Assembly: GCA_018350325.1 (NCBI GenBank)
Contig: JAEVLN010000025.1
Coordinates: 971,799-1,035,798, forward strand
Direction of reading: 5' to 3'
DNA: 64,000 bases
Origin: Globodera rostochiensis
Lineage: Eukaryota; Nematoda; Chromadorea; Rhabditida; Heteroderidae
The notes under the pieces were generated by a model that was not told the origin of the DNA, ran no database searches, and worked only from the letters and a program-made list of their open reading frames with translations. The position numbers were made by a program, and so were the translations under genes. Positions 1 to 10,080 of the stretch are shown here, piece by piece. Each line of letters opens with the position of its first letter. Position 1 is the stretch's first letter.

Positions 1-164
1 TACTTATTTAACGTTCAAAAGGAGAAAAAATTAAGTAGTAAGCAAAGTGCACAAAAGTGCCATTTCTCGGTCCATATTTCGGTATTTTTGGCATATTTTG
101 GCCTTTTTTTGGTGCATATATATGCGCATATTTGGCCATTTTTGATGCATATAAATCCGAGCCC
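1..164. repeat. Right end of a small TIR element with TATTTTGGC-type internal echoes
   Basis: The stretch repeats variants of 'gcatattttggcc' and ends at 'gcatataaatccgagccctag'. The same kind of end (CATATAAATCCxGxCCCTA) recurs near 20193, 21228 and 23873. The left end lies outside the window. This looks like a non-autonomous DNA transposon related to the better-delimited copy at 19552-20193. Confidence 0.4.
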
Positions 165-168
165 TAGT

Positions 169-228
169 TATTATGCAATTAAAGACAAAAATCCTAAAAT
201 TAGATACGAGAAAATATTGAAAATTGTA
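169..228 (+). pseudogene. Relic of third HTH module (exon 2) of the effector-like family
   Basis: A 60-bp stretch reads YYAIKDKNPKIRYEKILKI, matching the start of the third helix-turn-helix module of the intact copies (YYEIKDKNPKISDE...). Nothing of the gene remains on either side. To the right the sequence changes abruptly into an unrelated RGG-coding region, so this is a fragment only. Confidence 0.6.
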
Positions 229-2433
229 TTTGCTCCGGCAAATTCATGGAGGGGCAATCGGCTGACTCAAAATCCTTTTATGACAAGAGGGAGTTACAAT
301 CCAAGGGGATTCAGAGGTCGCTTACCGCGGGAATTTTAACTCGCATGCAATTTCACCCCAATCGGCAATCGATTTCAAAGAGGCCGAGGCGGATTTGGAT
401 CAAACAGAGGAAATACGCCTTTCCAAGGGCGAGGCGGAGTTGAACCTGACAGAGGAAGAGGCAATTGGCGGGTGAACGAAGTTAATTTTCCGTTCACCTG
501 CCTGGTTACTATGGTCATCTCGGCGATGATTCTACCATCCGCAGGACAATTCCAGATTTGCCCAAGCCATCCAATCGAGGAAATCTCAGTCACCATGAGC
601 TTTCAGAGGAACACAACTGCACGCTTCCAATGGAAAAACCCCCGCTGGTCGCCCAAGCGAACCTTAATGTCCCAATTCGGATCCCTCCCCATTTCCTGTT
701 TTCAAATGTTGGAACGTCACAACAATTACCTGCACGGAATTCATTCTTGCGTGTCTGGACGTTAGACCATCCAATAAAGAAGATTGAGAAAGAAGCAATT
801 AGAGAAGATTGCCAAGCCTCACTCGACCATCTGCCAATGAACCGAGTTACTGAAACTCGATGGAAAGTTTTTCTCCAATCCGAAAACAGTACGGATGGTA
901 TGGAGTAAAATGTTTTGAAAACATCCAAACCGTAATTGAAGAAGGAGCAGGCGGAATTCTTGAAGGAAGAAGACTCGTTACAGCCAGGGGCGATTCCCTG
1001 AAAATCGACAAAAGTTTTGACAACGAAGAAAGCTGGGTTCGACTGCCAGGAGCGGTTGAAATGCTGCTGTTGAGAATCCCGCCGAAGGAATTTTAGCATA
1101 CTCATTTTATCCTAGGACCAGTCGAAACTAAGACTGGCCAAGAAAAGCCATTGTAGTGGATGAATTACAATACACGTTTCCAATCAGTAAAATCAGGAAC
1201 GGAAAGTCCAAACATTCGGGGTTCCCGAAGAGGCAATAAAAACGGAAGGCAATGTCTTTATTCTTGTAACGGGAAAACAAAAAAGACGCGGAAGAAAAGA
1301 CAAACCGAAGAAGTTCCTCCGTCGCCCGAGTAAAAGAAAAGCAAGGATGCCGAAGGAAAAGCCAAAAAAGAGGAAAAGAAAAAGGCTAGGAAGATCAAGA
1401 AAGAGGAAGCAAAACTGGAAAAGAATGGAAAGGAAAAGAGGAAAAGCCAAGAAGCTGACGAAGAGGCAATCGGAATCCTCAACCGCGAAATCGAGTTAAA
1501 GAAGAAGGCAATCGAACAAACCAAAATAAACAAAAAAGTGAATAAAAAAAAGCTTAGGCACGGAAGATAAATGAAGAAGAGAATCTGGAGAGACCCAGAA
1601 AGAAGGCAGAGGAGGAAGGACATAAGGAGAAAGAAAAAGTGAGAGCAACGGCCAAGAAAGAGACTGAAGACAAAGACGAGGAACAAAAAAGAAAAGAGAA
1701 AATTTGCAAGAAAATTGACAAATTGTCAAAAGAACTGAGTTTTGTAAAAAGAGGAGAAAGGAGGCAAAATTCGGAAGAACTACAAAGGGAGGAAGAAGCA
1801 TTTAAAAACCCAGCATCACCACCTCACAGGCAACGGAGAAATGGGGAGGGACGACATCCAACCCCAGCGGCAATGACCGAGCATGTCAGGGACAAGAACC
1901 CTCTGCGAAAAAAGAGCCGCTTTTTTTGGGTACTTCGGAGGAGAAGCTTATGTAGCTGAGGAAATCCTTGCTGGAAGCGGCAGACGCGGTTTCTGAAATC
2001 GCTGATGAGTTATTTTCATACGACATGAAGAGAAATGAGGAGGATGATGGGAAAGAAAAAATCGAGAAGGAAAGAGCCGGAGGTTCATCAGACGAAATAA
2101 AGGAAAGGAAGTACCAAAAATTCTAAAACGACCGAGACGGACAAAGGACCGATCCAACGTTGAAACAAAACAAAACCATTTGACCAATTCCCCTTCAAAA
2201 ATAATCACTCGCCCGCTTACCCTCTCCCTCAAACCTGACCTATCAATTACTCACCAATGGCTTGTCCCGAACTCCCCACCACAAGCCAAACAAACGAGCA
2301 CAAAAGCGAATTTCGCCTTGGGAGACTGAAACCAATTTGTCCAAAAATCAGGGAAAAAATTAACCTCACCATTGATGAACAGAAGGAATTTCAAAGCCCA
2401 AAAAAAATTGATTCAGTGAAAGAAAAGAAATAA
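229..2433 (+). pseudogene. Decayed or multi-exon RGG-rich and coiled-coil coding region
   Basis: Several plus-strand frames carry biased, protein-like sequence but none is open throughout. Around 370-475 one frame gives an RGG-type stretch (FQRGRGGFGSNRGN, then FQGRGGVEPDRGRG). About 1290-1570 gives a Lys/Glu-rich helix (KAKKEEKKKARKIKKEEAKL). About 1640-2125 continues as charged coiled coil (KKETEDKDEEQKRKEKICKK, then AADAVSEIADELFSYDMKR). About 2125-2433 ends with IREKINLTIDEQKEFQSPKK. Frames switch at least five times. RGG boxes plus coiled coil suggest an RNA-binding protein or a retroelement ORF1-like product, but no catalytic domain is visible. A real spliced gene cannot be excluded; decay seems more likely given in-frame stops within the good stretches. 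Confidence 0.35.
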
Positions 2434-3039
2434 AATAAGAATGAATGGAACGATGGACAAATTGGAAAAACTTCACAAAAGACACCCCGCCCGCCCATCG
2501 ACAAGTTGGCTCATTTGCATTTCTGAATGACCCCCAGCCAAAGTCAATAGCCGCGGGGCGCGGCTTCGCAGGTCGCGGGGAATGTGATGGAGAAAGTGAT
2601 CATCCAAATGATCGCTTCCCAATTTCTTTGCCCGTCCCTTCCCTTTCCCTTCTTTTTTACTGTTGGCTTGGCCGCTGTGTTACTCTCACCTCTCCCCCAA
2701 TTCTCCCTTCCTCACGCATTCTCGTTCTCTCCCCTCCCCAAAGTTGTCTAACCACCTCTCTCTCTCTCTCCTTTAGTCCTAGTCTCTCACTATATTTCCA
2801 TCGGTAGCCTTGATCAGAGCCCCTCCCCTTCGTATGCTTATAAATGGGGGGGGGGGGAATATTCTCTTTTTGATCAGATTTACACTTTCATTAATTAGAC
2901 AAATAAACATTTGTTAATCGCTTCGCCCAAAACCCAGTTAAAACAAAGGGAGGACTGCCGCCTCCTCCGGGGAGCTGAAAGGCTCTCCGGAGGGGGGCCC
3001 AACAGTCCGAGTGTCTCATCCCTATTAAAAGCAATAAAT
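2434..3039. other. Non-coding stretch: pyrimidine-rich tract, poly-G run and GC-rich hairpin
   Basis: No gene is visible. About 2630-2790 is strongly pyrimidine-rich, ending in a CT run. A run of about ten G lies near 2846. At 2953-3009 the outer arms GGACTG/CAGTCC enclose a GC-rich stem built on CTCCGG/CCGGAG around a short TGAAAG loop. Confidence 0.5.
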
Positions 3040-3180
3040 GATAGCCCACAAAAAATGTACATTCATATAAATCATATTCTTTCATAATTATCTCTCACCC
3101 GAATCAATATATTTCTGTCATCTCATTAAATATTTTTCCTAAATAATAGTCATTTTATAAAAATGACAATCGAAAATGAA
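3040..3180 (-). promoter_or_regulatory. Orphan copy of the effector-family upstream block
   Basis: On the minus strand this matches the block found in front of intact family members: 'taataaatgatagccca', 'cattcatataaatcatatt', 'ctctcacccgaatcaata' and 'cattttataaaaatgacaatcg' occur in the same order. No family coding sequence follows; the DNA below it is the GC-rich hairpin region. It is read as a left-over upstream region after gene loss. Confidence 0.5.
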
Positions 3181-3472
3181 AGCCCCAATCGTTTCCAGCA
3201 TTGTTTTTCAATTTGTAGCTTTTGGACCAATTTTCTTAACAAATTCCATCAAAAAAATCAAAATTTTTTAACATTTTAAGAAAATTTTCTTCTGCAAAAC
3301 TTTAAGAAAATGCATTTATATCTCATCAAATTTTACCCAGTGGAAAAGAAATGATAAATTTGCATTTGTAATATAAAATGAGAGCGACATTATTACAGGG
3401 GGAAAGCTTTTTAAAATTTTGGGTTGAAAAATCTCTTCTGAAAAGTTAGAAATCGGAAATCATAAAAAACTG
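3181..3472. other. AT-rich spacer
   Basis: No ORF, RNA gene or repeat structure is recognisable here. Confidence 0.5.
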
Positions 3473-4022
3473 TAAGGATGTGAGAGATTCCGCTGGTTGG
3501 AAGTGAACAGTTAAAACGCCTAGGGCGGGGGCAAAAAATCAAAAAAAAAAGCAAATGGGGCACCCCGGTAGCTCAGTTGGGAGAGCTGCCCACGGATTGG
3601 GGAAAAAGTCGGATACGGATTTCGGATCGGATAGCCCAAAATTTGTCGGATCGGATTTCGGATATCGGATTGAAAACACCGGATAACGGATTTCAGGTGA
3701 TTCTTTGCAACCCTGGTTGGAAGCAGGGTTGCAGCGGATCATCCGAAATCCGTTATCCAAAATCCGGTGTTTTTCCCAATCCGAAATCCGATCCGAGAAA
3801 TTTTGGGCAATCCGATCCGAAATCCGTATCCGACTTTTTCCCCAATCCGCTGCAACCCTGGTTGGAAGAGCTGCCCACGGGTTGGGTGGAGGACGTGGGT
3901 TCGAGTCCCACCCGTGGTATATTAACCTTCTCAGAAGCAAGCGTAACCAGCTGGGCCTATGGCGGGGGCCTAAGATCCATAAGGACGGCTAATGGGACGC
4001 GTCGGTAGCTCAGACGGTTAGA
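3473..4022 (+). mobile_element. tRNA-derived SINE split by a palindromic element
   Basis: A leader (ctgtaaggat...ttccgctggttggaag) shared with the copy at 5967 precedes a tRNA-like head: A-box-like TAGCTCAGTTGG near 3569 and a perfect B box GGTTCGAGTCC near 3898. The head is interrupted in its anticodon region by a 253-bp inverted repeat (3595-3847). About 18 bp around GAGCTGCCCACGG occur on both sides of the insert, as a target-site or repair duplication would give. A second tRNA-like A box (TAGCTCAGACGG) begins near 4005. The element is not a functional tRNA. Confidence 0.65.
3595..3847. repeat. 253-bp near-perfect palindrome inside the SINE
   Basis: The left arm begins GATTGGGGAAAAAGTCGGAT and the right arm ends in its reverse complement (ATCCGACTTTTTCCCCAATC). 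The arms hold repeated CGGATTTCGGAT-type motifs. The centre is a second small hairpin, TGCAACCCTG/CAGGGTTGCA. It can fold almost end to end and looks like a foldback MITE. Confidence 0.7.
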
Positions 4023-4303
4023 GCATTTGAATCGATCGCCATTTTTATAAAATGGTGAATATTATTTTGAAAACAAAATATTTAATGAGATGTCAGGAAT
4101 ATTGATTTGGTCCCGGTTTAAAAGGGAATATTGATTCGGGTGAGATTTTTAAAGAATATGGTTTATTTAAATGCCCATTTCAATTATGGGCTGTCATTTA
4201 TTACTTTCAATCATTTTTTTAAATAATATTTATTAATACTTGTAAAAATTTGATATTTTATATAATTATCCCAAATTCAGAGGTTGTTTAAGCCCAAATA
4301 AAA
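4023..4303 (+). promoter_or_regulatory. Upstream block of effector-family copy at 4304
   Basis: This holds the shared upstream motifs in order: CGATCGCCATTTTTATAAAA, GAGATGTCAGGAATATTGAT, TTTGGTCCCGGTT, GGGCTGTCATTTATTACTTTC, and an AT-rich stretch to the start codon. The same order occurs before other copies such as 61632. Function as a promoter is inferred from conserved position only. Confidence 0.5.
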
Positions 4304-5325
4304 ATGGGAGAGTTTTGGATTCTAATTTTGGTGGCATTTTTTGCAACAAATGCACTGGACAAAGCCGAGTCCGTACAATTGGAGGAATTGCCACTCCAAA
4401 CATTTAACAAATTATTCCTAGAAGAATGGTGGGACAAAGATGAAGCCGCCGAAGAATTGAAAACGCCGGCCCCAACAAACTTTGGACAAAATGTCCATCA
4501 CCAAATCGATCGGCAGAACACCAAATTGGACAAATTGAACCCAATTCAACTGATCAGCCTGGACAAATTGAACCCAATTCAACTGATCAGAATCCTCCTC
4601 TCACAGAGTCTGATCACTCTGATAATGCCAAAAATGGCGAAGAAGAAAACAAAATAATCAAAACAATTTCTTCAAACGAAAATATTGCTGAAGATGAGCG
4701 AAAACGTAAAATTATCGAGAAATTCCACGCAATGAAACAAGATATTAAGCAAAAAGGAAAATTTTCGGTAAACGAAAAGAATCAAATTGAAGATAAAATT
4801 GCTAAACATTTAAAAGCCAGTCGCTCAAAAATATATAAATGGAAAAAAGAATTTGGCCTAAGTCAAAAAAAGACAAAAATTGAGCGAAAAAATTTGGTAG
4901 AGAAATTTGATCAGATGAAAGCCGAGTTAAATTGTGCCGGATTTAAAAATTCATTTAAAAATGAATTAGATAAAACTGTAGCAAAAGGGTTGGGGCTAAG
5001 TGATAGAACAATTTACAAGTGGAAAAGTGAACTTGGCCAAACCAGTGAGTATTTCGAGCTCAATTTTATCATTATATTTATATTAATTAACAATTCTTTT
5101 ACAGGAGCAAATAAATACGCCCATAACAAACAAAAGGAATTTTTGATGGAACGTTATTATGAAATTAAGGACAAAAATCCTAAAATTAGTGACGAGTACA
5201 TTGCCAAAATATTGAGTATTGGAAGCGCCACTTTGAATCCAAATTCTGTCGATGGCCATTTTGTGAAAGAGAATGCCGCGGCAAATGTTCAGGAAATTGG
5301 GAACTCAAATTCGGGGAGTATTTGA
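4304..5325 (+). pseudogene. Effector-like HTH protein, single-base frameshift
   Basis: The copy starts with a signal-like MGEFWILILVAFFATNALDK, then an acidic/Trp patch with EEWWDKDEAAE. At about 4520 one C of the conserved 'cagaacaccc' run is missing, throwing the 11-residue repeats into the LDKLNPIQL frame and a stop at 4657. Beyond it the original frame is open again: module 1 (IAKHLKASRSKIYKWKKEF), module 2 (VAKGLGLSDRTIYKWKSEL), a donor after 5044 (A|GTGAGT), an acceptor ACAG ending at 5104, and exon 2 to 5325 ending GNSNSGSI. The only clear lesion is that base, plus a short deletion in module 3 (SATL runs straight into NPNSVDG). It is either a young pseudogene or an assembly error. Confidence 0.7.
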
Positions 5326-5526
5326 ATGTCCAATGAGTAAAAGAAATTGGCCTCAAATTTGATCAAAACAAGAATCGACTAATTGTTGTTTTCTTTATTG
5401 TTTCGCAATTTTATAAATTATTTAAAAATATTAAAATTTCCCCACCAAAATATGCCATCAAATTGACACATATTTCATGCTTAACTCTCGTCCTGACAGT
5501 TTTAGAACGAATCATTTAAAAAAATG
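5326..5526. other. AT-rich spacer between convergent family copies
   Basis: Nothing recognisable is present apart from AT-rich sequence. Confidence 0.5.
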
Positions 5527-6335
5527 TTAAACCGGTTCAAAACCCGCTTTTTTATTTCTTTTTATTTTGCGACATAAGCCAAATTCTTTCTTCCATTTAT
5601 AAATTTTGTCGCGACTGACTCCCAATTTGTTTCCAATTTTACACTCAATTTTAATTTTTTCTGTTGCTGCGAATTTTCCTTCTTTTTTAACTTTTTCTCT
5701 CATCGCAAGAAATTTGGAAATAATTTCTTCTTTTTTTTGCTCAGAGAATTCATTTTCATCATTAATTCCTTTAATTGTTTCATCATCACTTTGATCAATA
5801 CGATCCGGGTCTTCCTGTGTAAGATTCTGATCAGTCGAATCCGAATTATAAGCTTCAACATCCTGATCTAATTGTCATCATGATCAGCTTGTTCATTTAG
5901 TGCATTTTCTCCCGAGTTTAACGACGATGTTTCCACTTTTATTTTTTGTTGCTCATTCGTCCCATCTGTAAGGATTTGAGTGTTCCGCTGGTTGGAAGCG
6001 AACGGTTAAAACGCCTATGGCGGGGGCAAAAGATCATCCATAAAGAAGAAGGCTAATGGGACGCCCCGGTAGCTCAGTTGGAAGAGCTGCCGACGGATTG
6101 GGTGGAGGACGTGGGTTCGAGTCCCACCCGGGGCTAACATTTTGCCTATTCTTTACTGGTAGCACCGGATGGTTGCCCAACCGTCGCCAGCGAAGCGATC
6201 GATGTGAGATCGATCGATGGACCGAGGGACCGGTCCCGTTGAGGATGGAGCTGTAAGGATTTGAGTGTTCCGGCAACAAATTCATTTTCTTTATTAATTG
6301 GTTCTAAAAGTATTATCGGAGTAAAGAAATCATAT
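5527..6335 (-). pseudogene. Divergent effector-family paralogue interrupted by a SINE
   Basis: On the minus strand a diverged member can be read: DSTDQNLTQEDPDRIDQSDD, then a module-1 homologue (EEIISKFLAMREKVKKEGKF, and LGVSRDKIYKWKKEFGL) and a stop near 5527 after KAGFEPV. It is clearly more distant than the other copies, keeping the IYKWKKEFGL recognition helix but little else. It lacks module 2 and exon 2. Its 5' half holds stops and is split by the SINE at 5967-6272; sequence beyond the SINE (to about 6335) no longer shows the signal peptide. Confidence 0.5.
5967..6272 (+). mobile_element. tRNA-derived SINE with 22-bp flanking direct repeats
   Basis: A tRNA-like fold spans 6063-6134: acceptor arms GCCCCGG/CCGGGGC, D arm TAGCTCAGTTGGAAGAGC, and T arm GTGGG-TTCGAGT-CCCAC. 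Both Pol III boxes look intact. The anticodon arm is broken and position 33 is not T, so this is not a usable tRNA. A tail (TAACATTTTGCCTATTC...) follows. CTGTAAGGATTTGAGTGTTC plus CG occurs at both ends (5967 and 6251). The same string also leads the SINE at 3473, so it is more likely element sequence, for example a tandem remnant, than a target-site duplication. Confidence 0.65.
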
Positions 6336-6636
6336 TAAAGTGTTTTATTTTAATTTAATTACCCACCGCTTGCTAAATATTTCATAAAATATTAATAAAA
6401 TATTTTATAAAACATTTTTTTACTTCATTGTTAATTTTATGGTTGAATGTGCATGCCAATGCTAATAAATATAATTCATATAATGTAAATAATTGCACCA
6501 ATCGATTTTTTATCTGTAATCGACGAGAGGCTTCAGAAAGAAATTTATTACTTTTTTTTTGTTAGTTTAGTTGGTTCGTCAACTGCGAACTTTTCACAAA
6601 TTTCCATAATATTTGAGTATTTAAAATTGTTTTAAC
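6336..6636. other. AT-rich spacer
   Basis: No gene or structured repeat is recognisable. Confidence 0.45.
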
Positions 6637-6758
6637 TAGGGTTAAGCCCCGACCCCGAGCCCCAAAATAGGATCGTCCCCGACCCCGACATTGCCAACCC
6701 CGGCTTCCCCGTGCCCGACCTTTTTGGGTCGGGGATCGGAGGTGAACGAACACCCCTA
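6637..6758. mobile_element. Short TIR-like element with CCCCGACC echoes
   Basis: It starts TAGGGTTAAGC, ends GAACACCCCTA, and is filled with reiterated CCCCGACC/GGTCGGGG motifs. It belongs to a set of short elements with TAGGG-type ends and locus-specific internal echoes (see 14794, 39686 and 42660). No clear target duplication was found. Confidence 0.45.
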
Positions 6759-7440
6759 AATCTTGGACTTTTTTTGGGCGCAATGAGTACTTTTTAAAAT
6801 ATCTTTTTCAAATGTGCTGGCGTACTGTTGTGGTGGTCGTTGCTATGGCAGTGAGGTGGGATTTCAGATCCTACTGGTGTGATAAATTAATTTTTCCGAG
6901 TTTCGGTGCACATCTATGGAGTGCGAAACATTTTCTAAAAATTTTTAAAATTTTTTTGAAATTATAAAAAATATTTTTCTCTTTCTTGGAAAGCAAAATT
7001 AGGTGACTATATAAAATTACAAAGTCGTCCTCACTCTTGAAATATTTTTGCCTAGTGACGTAAAAGATGAAGCGTTTGAACTGATGGACACAATGCTGGC
7101 TCGATCGCATGAGAAAAAGGTTAAGATTCCTATGCTTTATTTGATTTACATTGCTTTTGATTTGAAATTGACCATTAATCTGGTTCATTTTTTCTTTTTA
7201 AATATGGGTGAGGTAAATCCCCATTTTTCTGAAATCACATGGGGCAGTGTCAATTTTTTTTATTTCACACTATTTTATTCTTCTCTAACCAATTGACCTA
7301 TGCTTAATCTAAAGCAATTTAAAAAAAAATGTTTGATTTCGGTAAATTTAGGGGTTTTAACCTTTTTGTTAAAAAATTGCATAAAATCAAATTTGACGCT
7401 TTTCGAATTTTTCCAAAAATGGTTAAGATTTTTTTGGTAA
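6759..7440. other. Non-coding stretch with one short coding-like scrap
   Basis: About 7045-7110 (+) reads PSDVKDEAFELMDTMLARSH, which is protein-like, but it lies in a short ORF that turns into low-complexity sequence. No splice model could be built. The rest is AT-rich without visible features. Confidence 0.35.
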
Positions 7441-7570
7441 TATTAAAAAATCCCGCAATACCGCGCGGAATCCCGTAAATTTAAAATGCGGAATTGCGGG
7501 ATTACCCGCAAATCCGCTCCCGCACGACTTTTCGCAAAAAAAATCCCGCAGCGGGATTCATGCAAGATCG
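7441..7570. repeat. Short element with ATCCCGCA echoes
   Basis: Variants of 'aatcccgcaa' and 'gcgggatt' recur about nine times in 130 bp on both strands. It resembles the other short self-echoing elements in the window. Confidence 0.4.
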
Positions 7571-7786
7571 GCGCGATATTACACCCCAAACGAACGATTA
7601 GATTTTTAATTTAAAATTGCCAGAATGCCATAAAAAATGAAAATTTTATACAATTTTTTTTAATTCTGGTTAATTCCTTTTTCCCATCCCTGGTTTGCTT
7701 GGCGACCAAATTGTTTGCAATAAGGCAAATTTTAGAGCGAACAATTCATTATCAGTGCTTTAAAGTAAAGAATAGGCAAAATGTTA

Positions 7787-7858
7787 GCCCCGGGTGGGAC
7801 TCGAACCCACGTCCTCCACCCAATCCGTGGGCAGTTCTTCCAACTGAGCTACTGGGGT
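7787..7858 (-). mobile_element. tRNA-derived SINE head, minus strand
   Basis: The minus strand gives CCCCAGTAGCTCAGTTGG (A box), then GGTTCGAGTCC (B box) and CCCGGGGCTAACATTTTGCC. This matches the 6063-6134 copy including its non-tRNA tail. The acceptor stem has mismatches and the anticodon arm is not tRNA-like. Confidence 0.65.
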
Positions 7859-8072
7859 TTCTTCTTTATGGATGATCTGCTCTTCCAAATGTTCAGCTAA
7901 ACATGTGTGAACTTTTATACATAAATTGAAGATTTAAAAATAATTAAATGAAAGATGACGGATAATAAATAATATATATCATGCTCATAGGGTAAAATGA
8001 CCACCAGAATGAATGGTCAGAAGGTTGTGGGTTACAATATTCGCTTTTAAATTATTCATGTGTCATGGATTT

Positions 8073-9588
8073 TTAATGCTGGATAGCTGCGACTTGGTTT
8101 GCTTGATGACCAAATTGAGTGCGAAAAGCCCTGCGATATTGGGTACTAAAAATAAGCATTAAATTACATTTTGAATAAATAAAATAATTGTTTTAAAAAT
8201 TATAGCAAATCATTACTTGCAAAAGTAGAGAACCGGAGCACTGCTTCCGTATGCCATCGATTGCAAAGCAAAACTTATTTGTAGAACAAAATTTTCAATT
8301 GTAAATGCGTCCAAATTGAGAAACGGCATTATGACATTTGAGAAAATAGTATTCTTAAAAAAGGGTTTAAAAATAAATAAAGTAGAATTATTTGTCAGCT
8401 AACCAATAAGTAGCATATCAGACCAATCGACATCAAAACACTCAGCGACAGTGTTAACTTTTTCACATTTTGCGGGACTAAATGCAAAAAAACTAAAATA
8501 TTTGTTAAACAAAATATAAAAACTCGTTGGTTTTCGACGCCACATAATCAGCAAAATCAGTGTGTAACATAAAAATTCGCCACAATATACAACTAAGGCG
8601 CTAAGATTAGAGAAATATTGGTTTTCGGGTTGTTGGCTAGGATCCCCAAGTATGCACATCACCGGTCTAAAAATTATTTTTTAAAATAATTTTTACAAAA
8701 ATTCAAACTTTTTCCAATGCCTGGAGCTTCCAATATAGGCATTGACCCCATTTAATATGGATCTAATGCAACAAATGCCAATGGCAAATTTAAAAGCGAC
8801 CTTTTTTCCATTTGCTTTATACCTTAAAAAAATTTATGCTAAAAATGTATTAAATTTCTTTTAAATAAATTATTTAAAAAAAGCTAATATAAAAATTATA
8901 AGCTTTATCACCAGAATGGAAAGATAACTCCGATCAGACGGTCGAGTCCAATGCATAGCTGAAGCGTCAACGTAATTGCAGTGCCAATTATAGGAACAAT
9001 TTGTATATAAAAGCACGTCCGCAGCGTGATGTAATTAATTCCAAACACAAAAATGACGAATTTGACGCAATTTCCAAAAAGGAGAAATGAGCCAAAAAAT
9101 GCATACAAAGCGACCAGAATTAGGCAAGGCGAATGGAGTGATCTGATCGGATAAATTGCATTTTTGATAATCATTTTTTTTAAATTTCAAAATTTGGATT
9201 CTATTTTTTTTATTAAAAAAACAGGTTGGACTAAAGGTATTTCTAAGCTTTTCTAATTAGTGGCTGTTATATTACATTATTTTGTGGTTTTTGAAGATTG
9301 ATGAGTACCGAGAAAGTCCCAAAAAACTAGCAGCCCTTTAGTAAAAATCAATTTAAAGATAAAACGCAATTAATTTTAGTTTAGGGCTTAAAGTCGAAAA
9401 ATTTTTACTTTGTTTTAATGGTCACATAGACGAGAGACGAGTTTAGGCTAATTCCGACACAACAAATCATAGCAATGACTCCGGTTGTAACAATTTCTCT
9501 TGGGACAAATCCTTTGTTCATGTAAAGCTTAAAAAAAATTTACAATTAATTAAATAAATAACTTTACCGGGTCAATGGATGGTAACAT
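8073..9588 (-). CDS. Srsx-class serpentine chemoreceptor, complete, eight exons
   Basis: A seven-transmembrane chemosensory receptor of the nematode Srsx class, expected in sensory-neuron membranes. The proposed exons on the minus strand are 9588-9568, 9527-9409, 9142-8912, 8822-8709, 8666-8524, 8477-8404, 8353-8217 and 8145-8073. All junctions are GT-AG and all phases agree, giving 304 codons including the stop (303 aa). Landmarks: TM1 (IVTTGVIAMICCVGISLNSS), then YVTIKTKSLHSPC; TM3 end with LCIGLDRLIGVIFPFW, the Srsx version of the DRY region; TM6 (KKLTLSLSVLMSIGLICYLL); TM7 with SMAYGSSAPVLYFC; and a YRRAFRTQF tail start. The start codon is the first in-frame ATG before a 21-nt exon and could be questioned. 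No lesion was seen. The ligand is unknown. Confidence 0.85.
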
Positions 9589-10080
9589 TGTAATTTAAAA
9601 TTCGAATATTGTAAGGTTGTAAATGTTTTAGTATTCAATTTATCTCAAATTATTAATGTATAATCAAATAAATTTTATTTATAAAACTCCAAATTTCAGT
9701 TTCTTGGTTTATTTCAAATCACGTCAATAATCCGAGTAATTTGGTATCCTAAGTGCTCTAAACCTACTATGAAAGTAAACCTCTAGTCCCGAGGGCCCGA
9801 CCAAAACCTCGATCGTTAATTTAAGACATATACTAAAGATTTTTTAATCAATTCAAAAAGAAGAAATAAAAAAAAAGTTCACAGAAAAATTAAATCTTTC
9901 CAGTGAATGAACATAAACATTTGCAATGCGTCGTAATCAGTGGCAAACTTTACAGCATAACACTTGAGTAACTTTTTGTCAAGAAGTGTGACAACTTTTT
10001 AACATGACAATACGCGCGTGAAAATTTAATAATGAACAAAAGTTTAAGACATTAAAAAAACATAAAAACAATGTCTGTTC
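9589..10080. other. AT-rich region upstream of the receptor gene
   Basis: This probably contains the receptor promoter, but no specific element could be identified. No other gene is visible. Confidence 0.4.

Noticed and set aside
1193..1801. Minus-strand ORFs rich in Phe/Leu/Ser (FLFLFFGFSFGILAFLLL) resembling membrane proteins
   Set aside because: They are the complement of the Lys/Glu-rich plus-strand coding-like region; the plus strand shows the more credible protein composition.
6063..6134. Functional tRNA gene
   Set aside because: Acceptor and T arms pair and Pol III boxes look good, but the anticodon arm does not close properly, position 33 is not T, and the same degenerate sequence with a SINE tail occurs at 7787.
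3539..6285. Minus-strand ORFs containing WDSNPRPPPNP
   Set aside because: These are translations of the reverse strand of tRNA-derived SINEs, not proteins.
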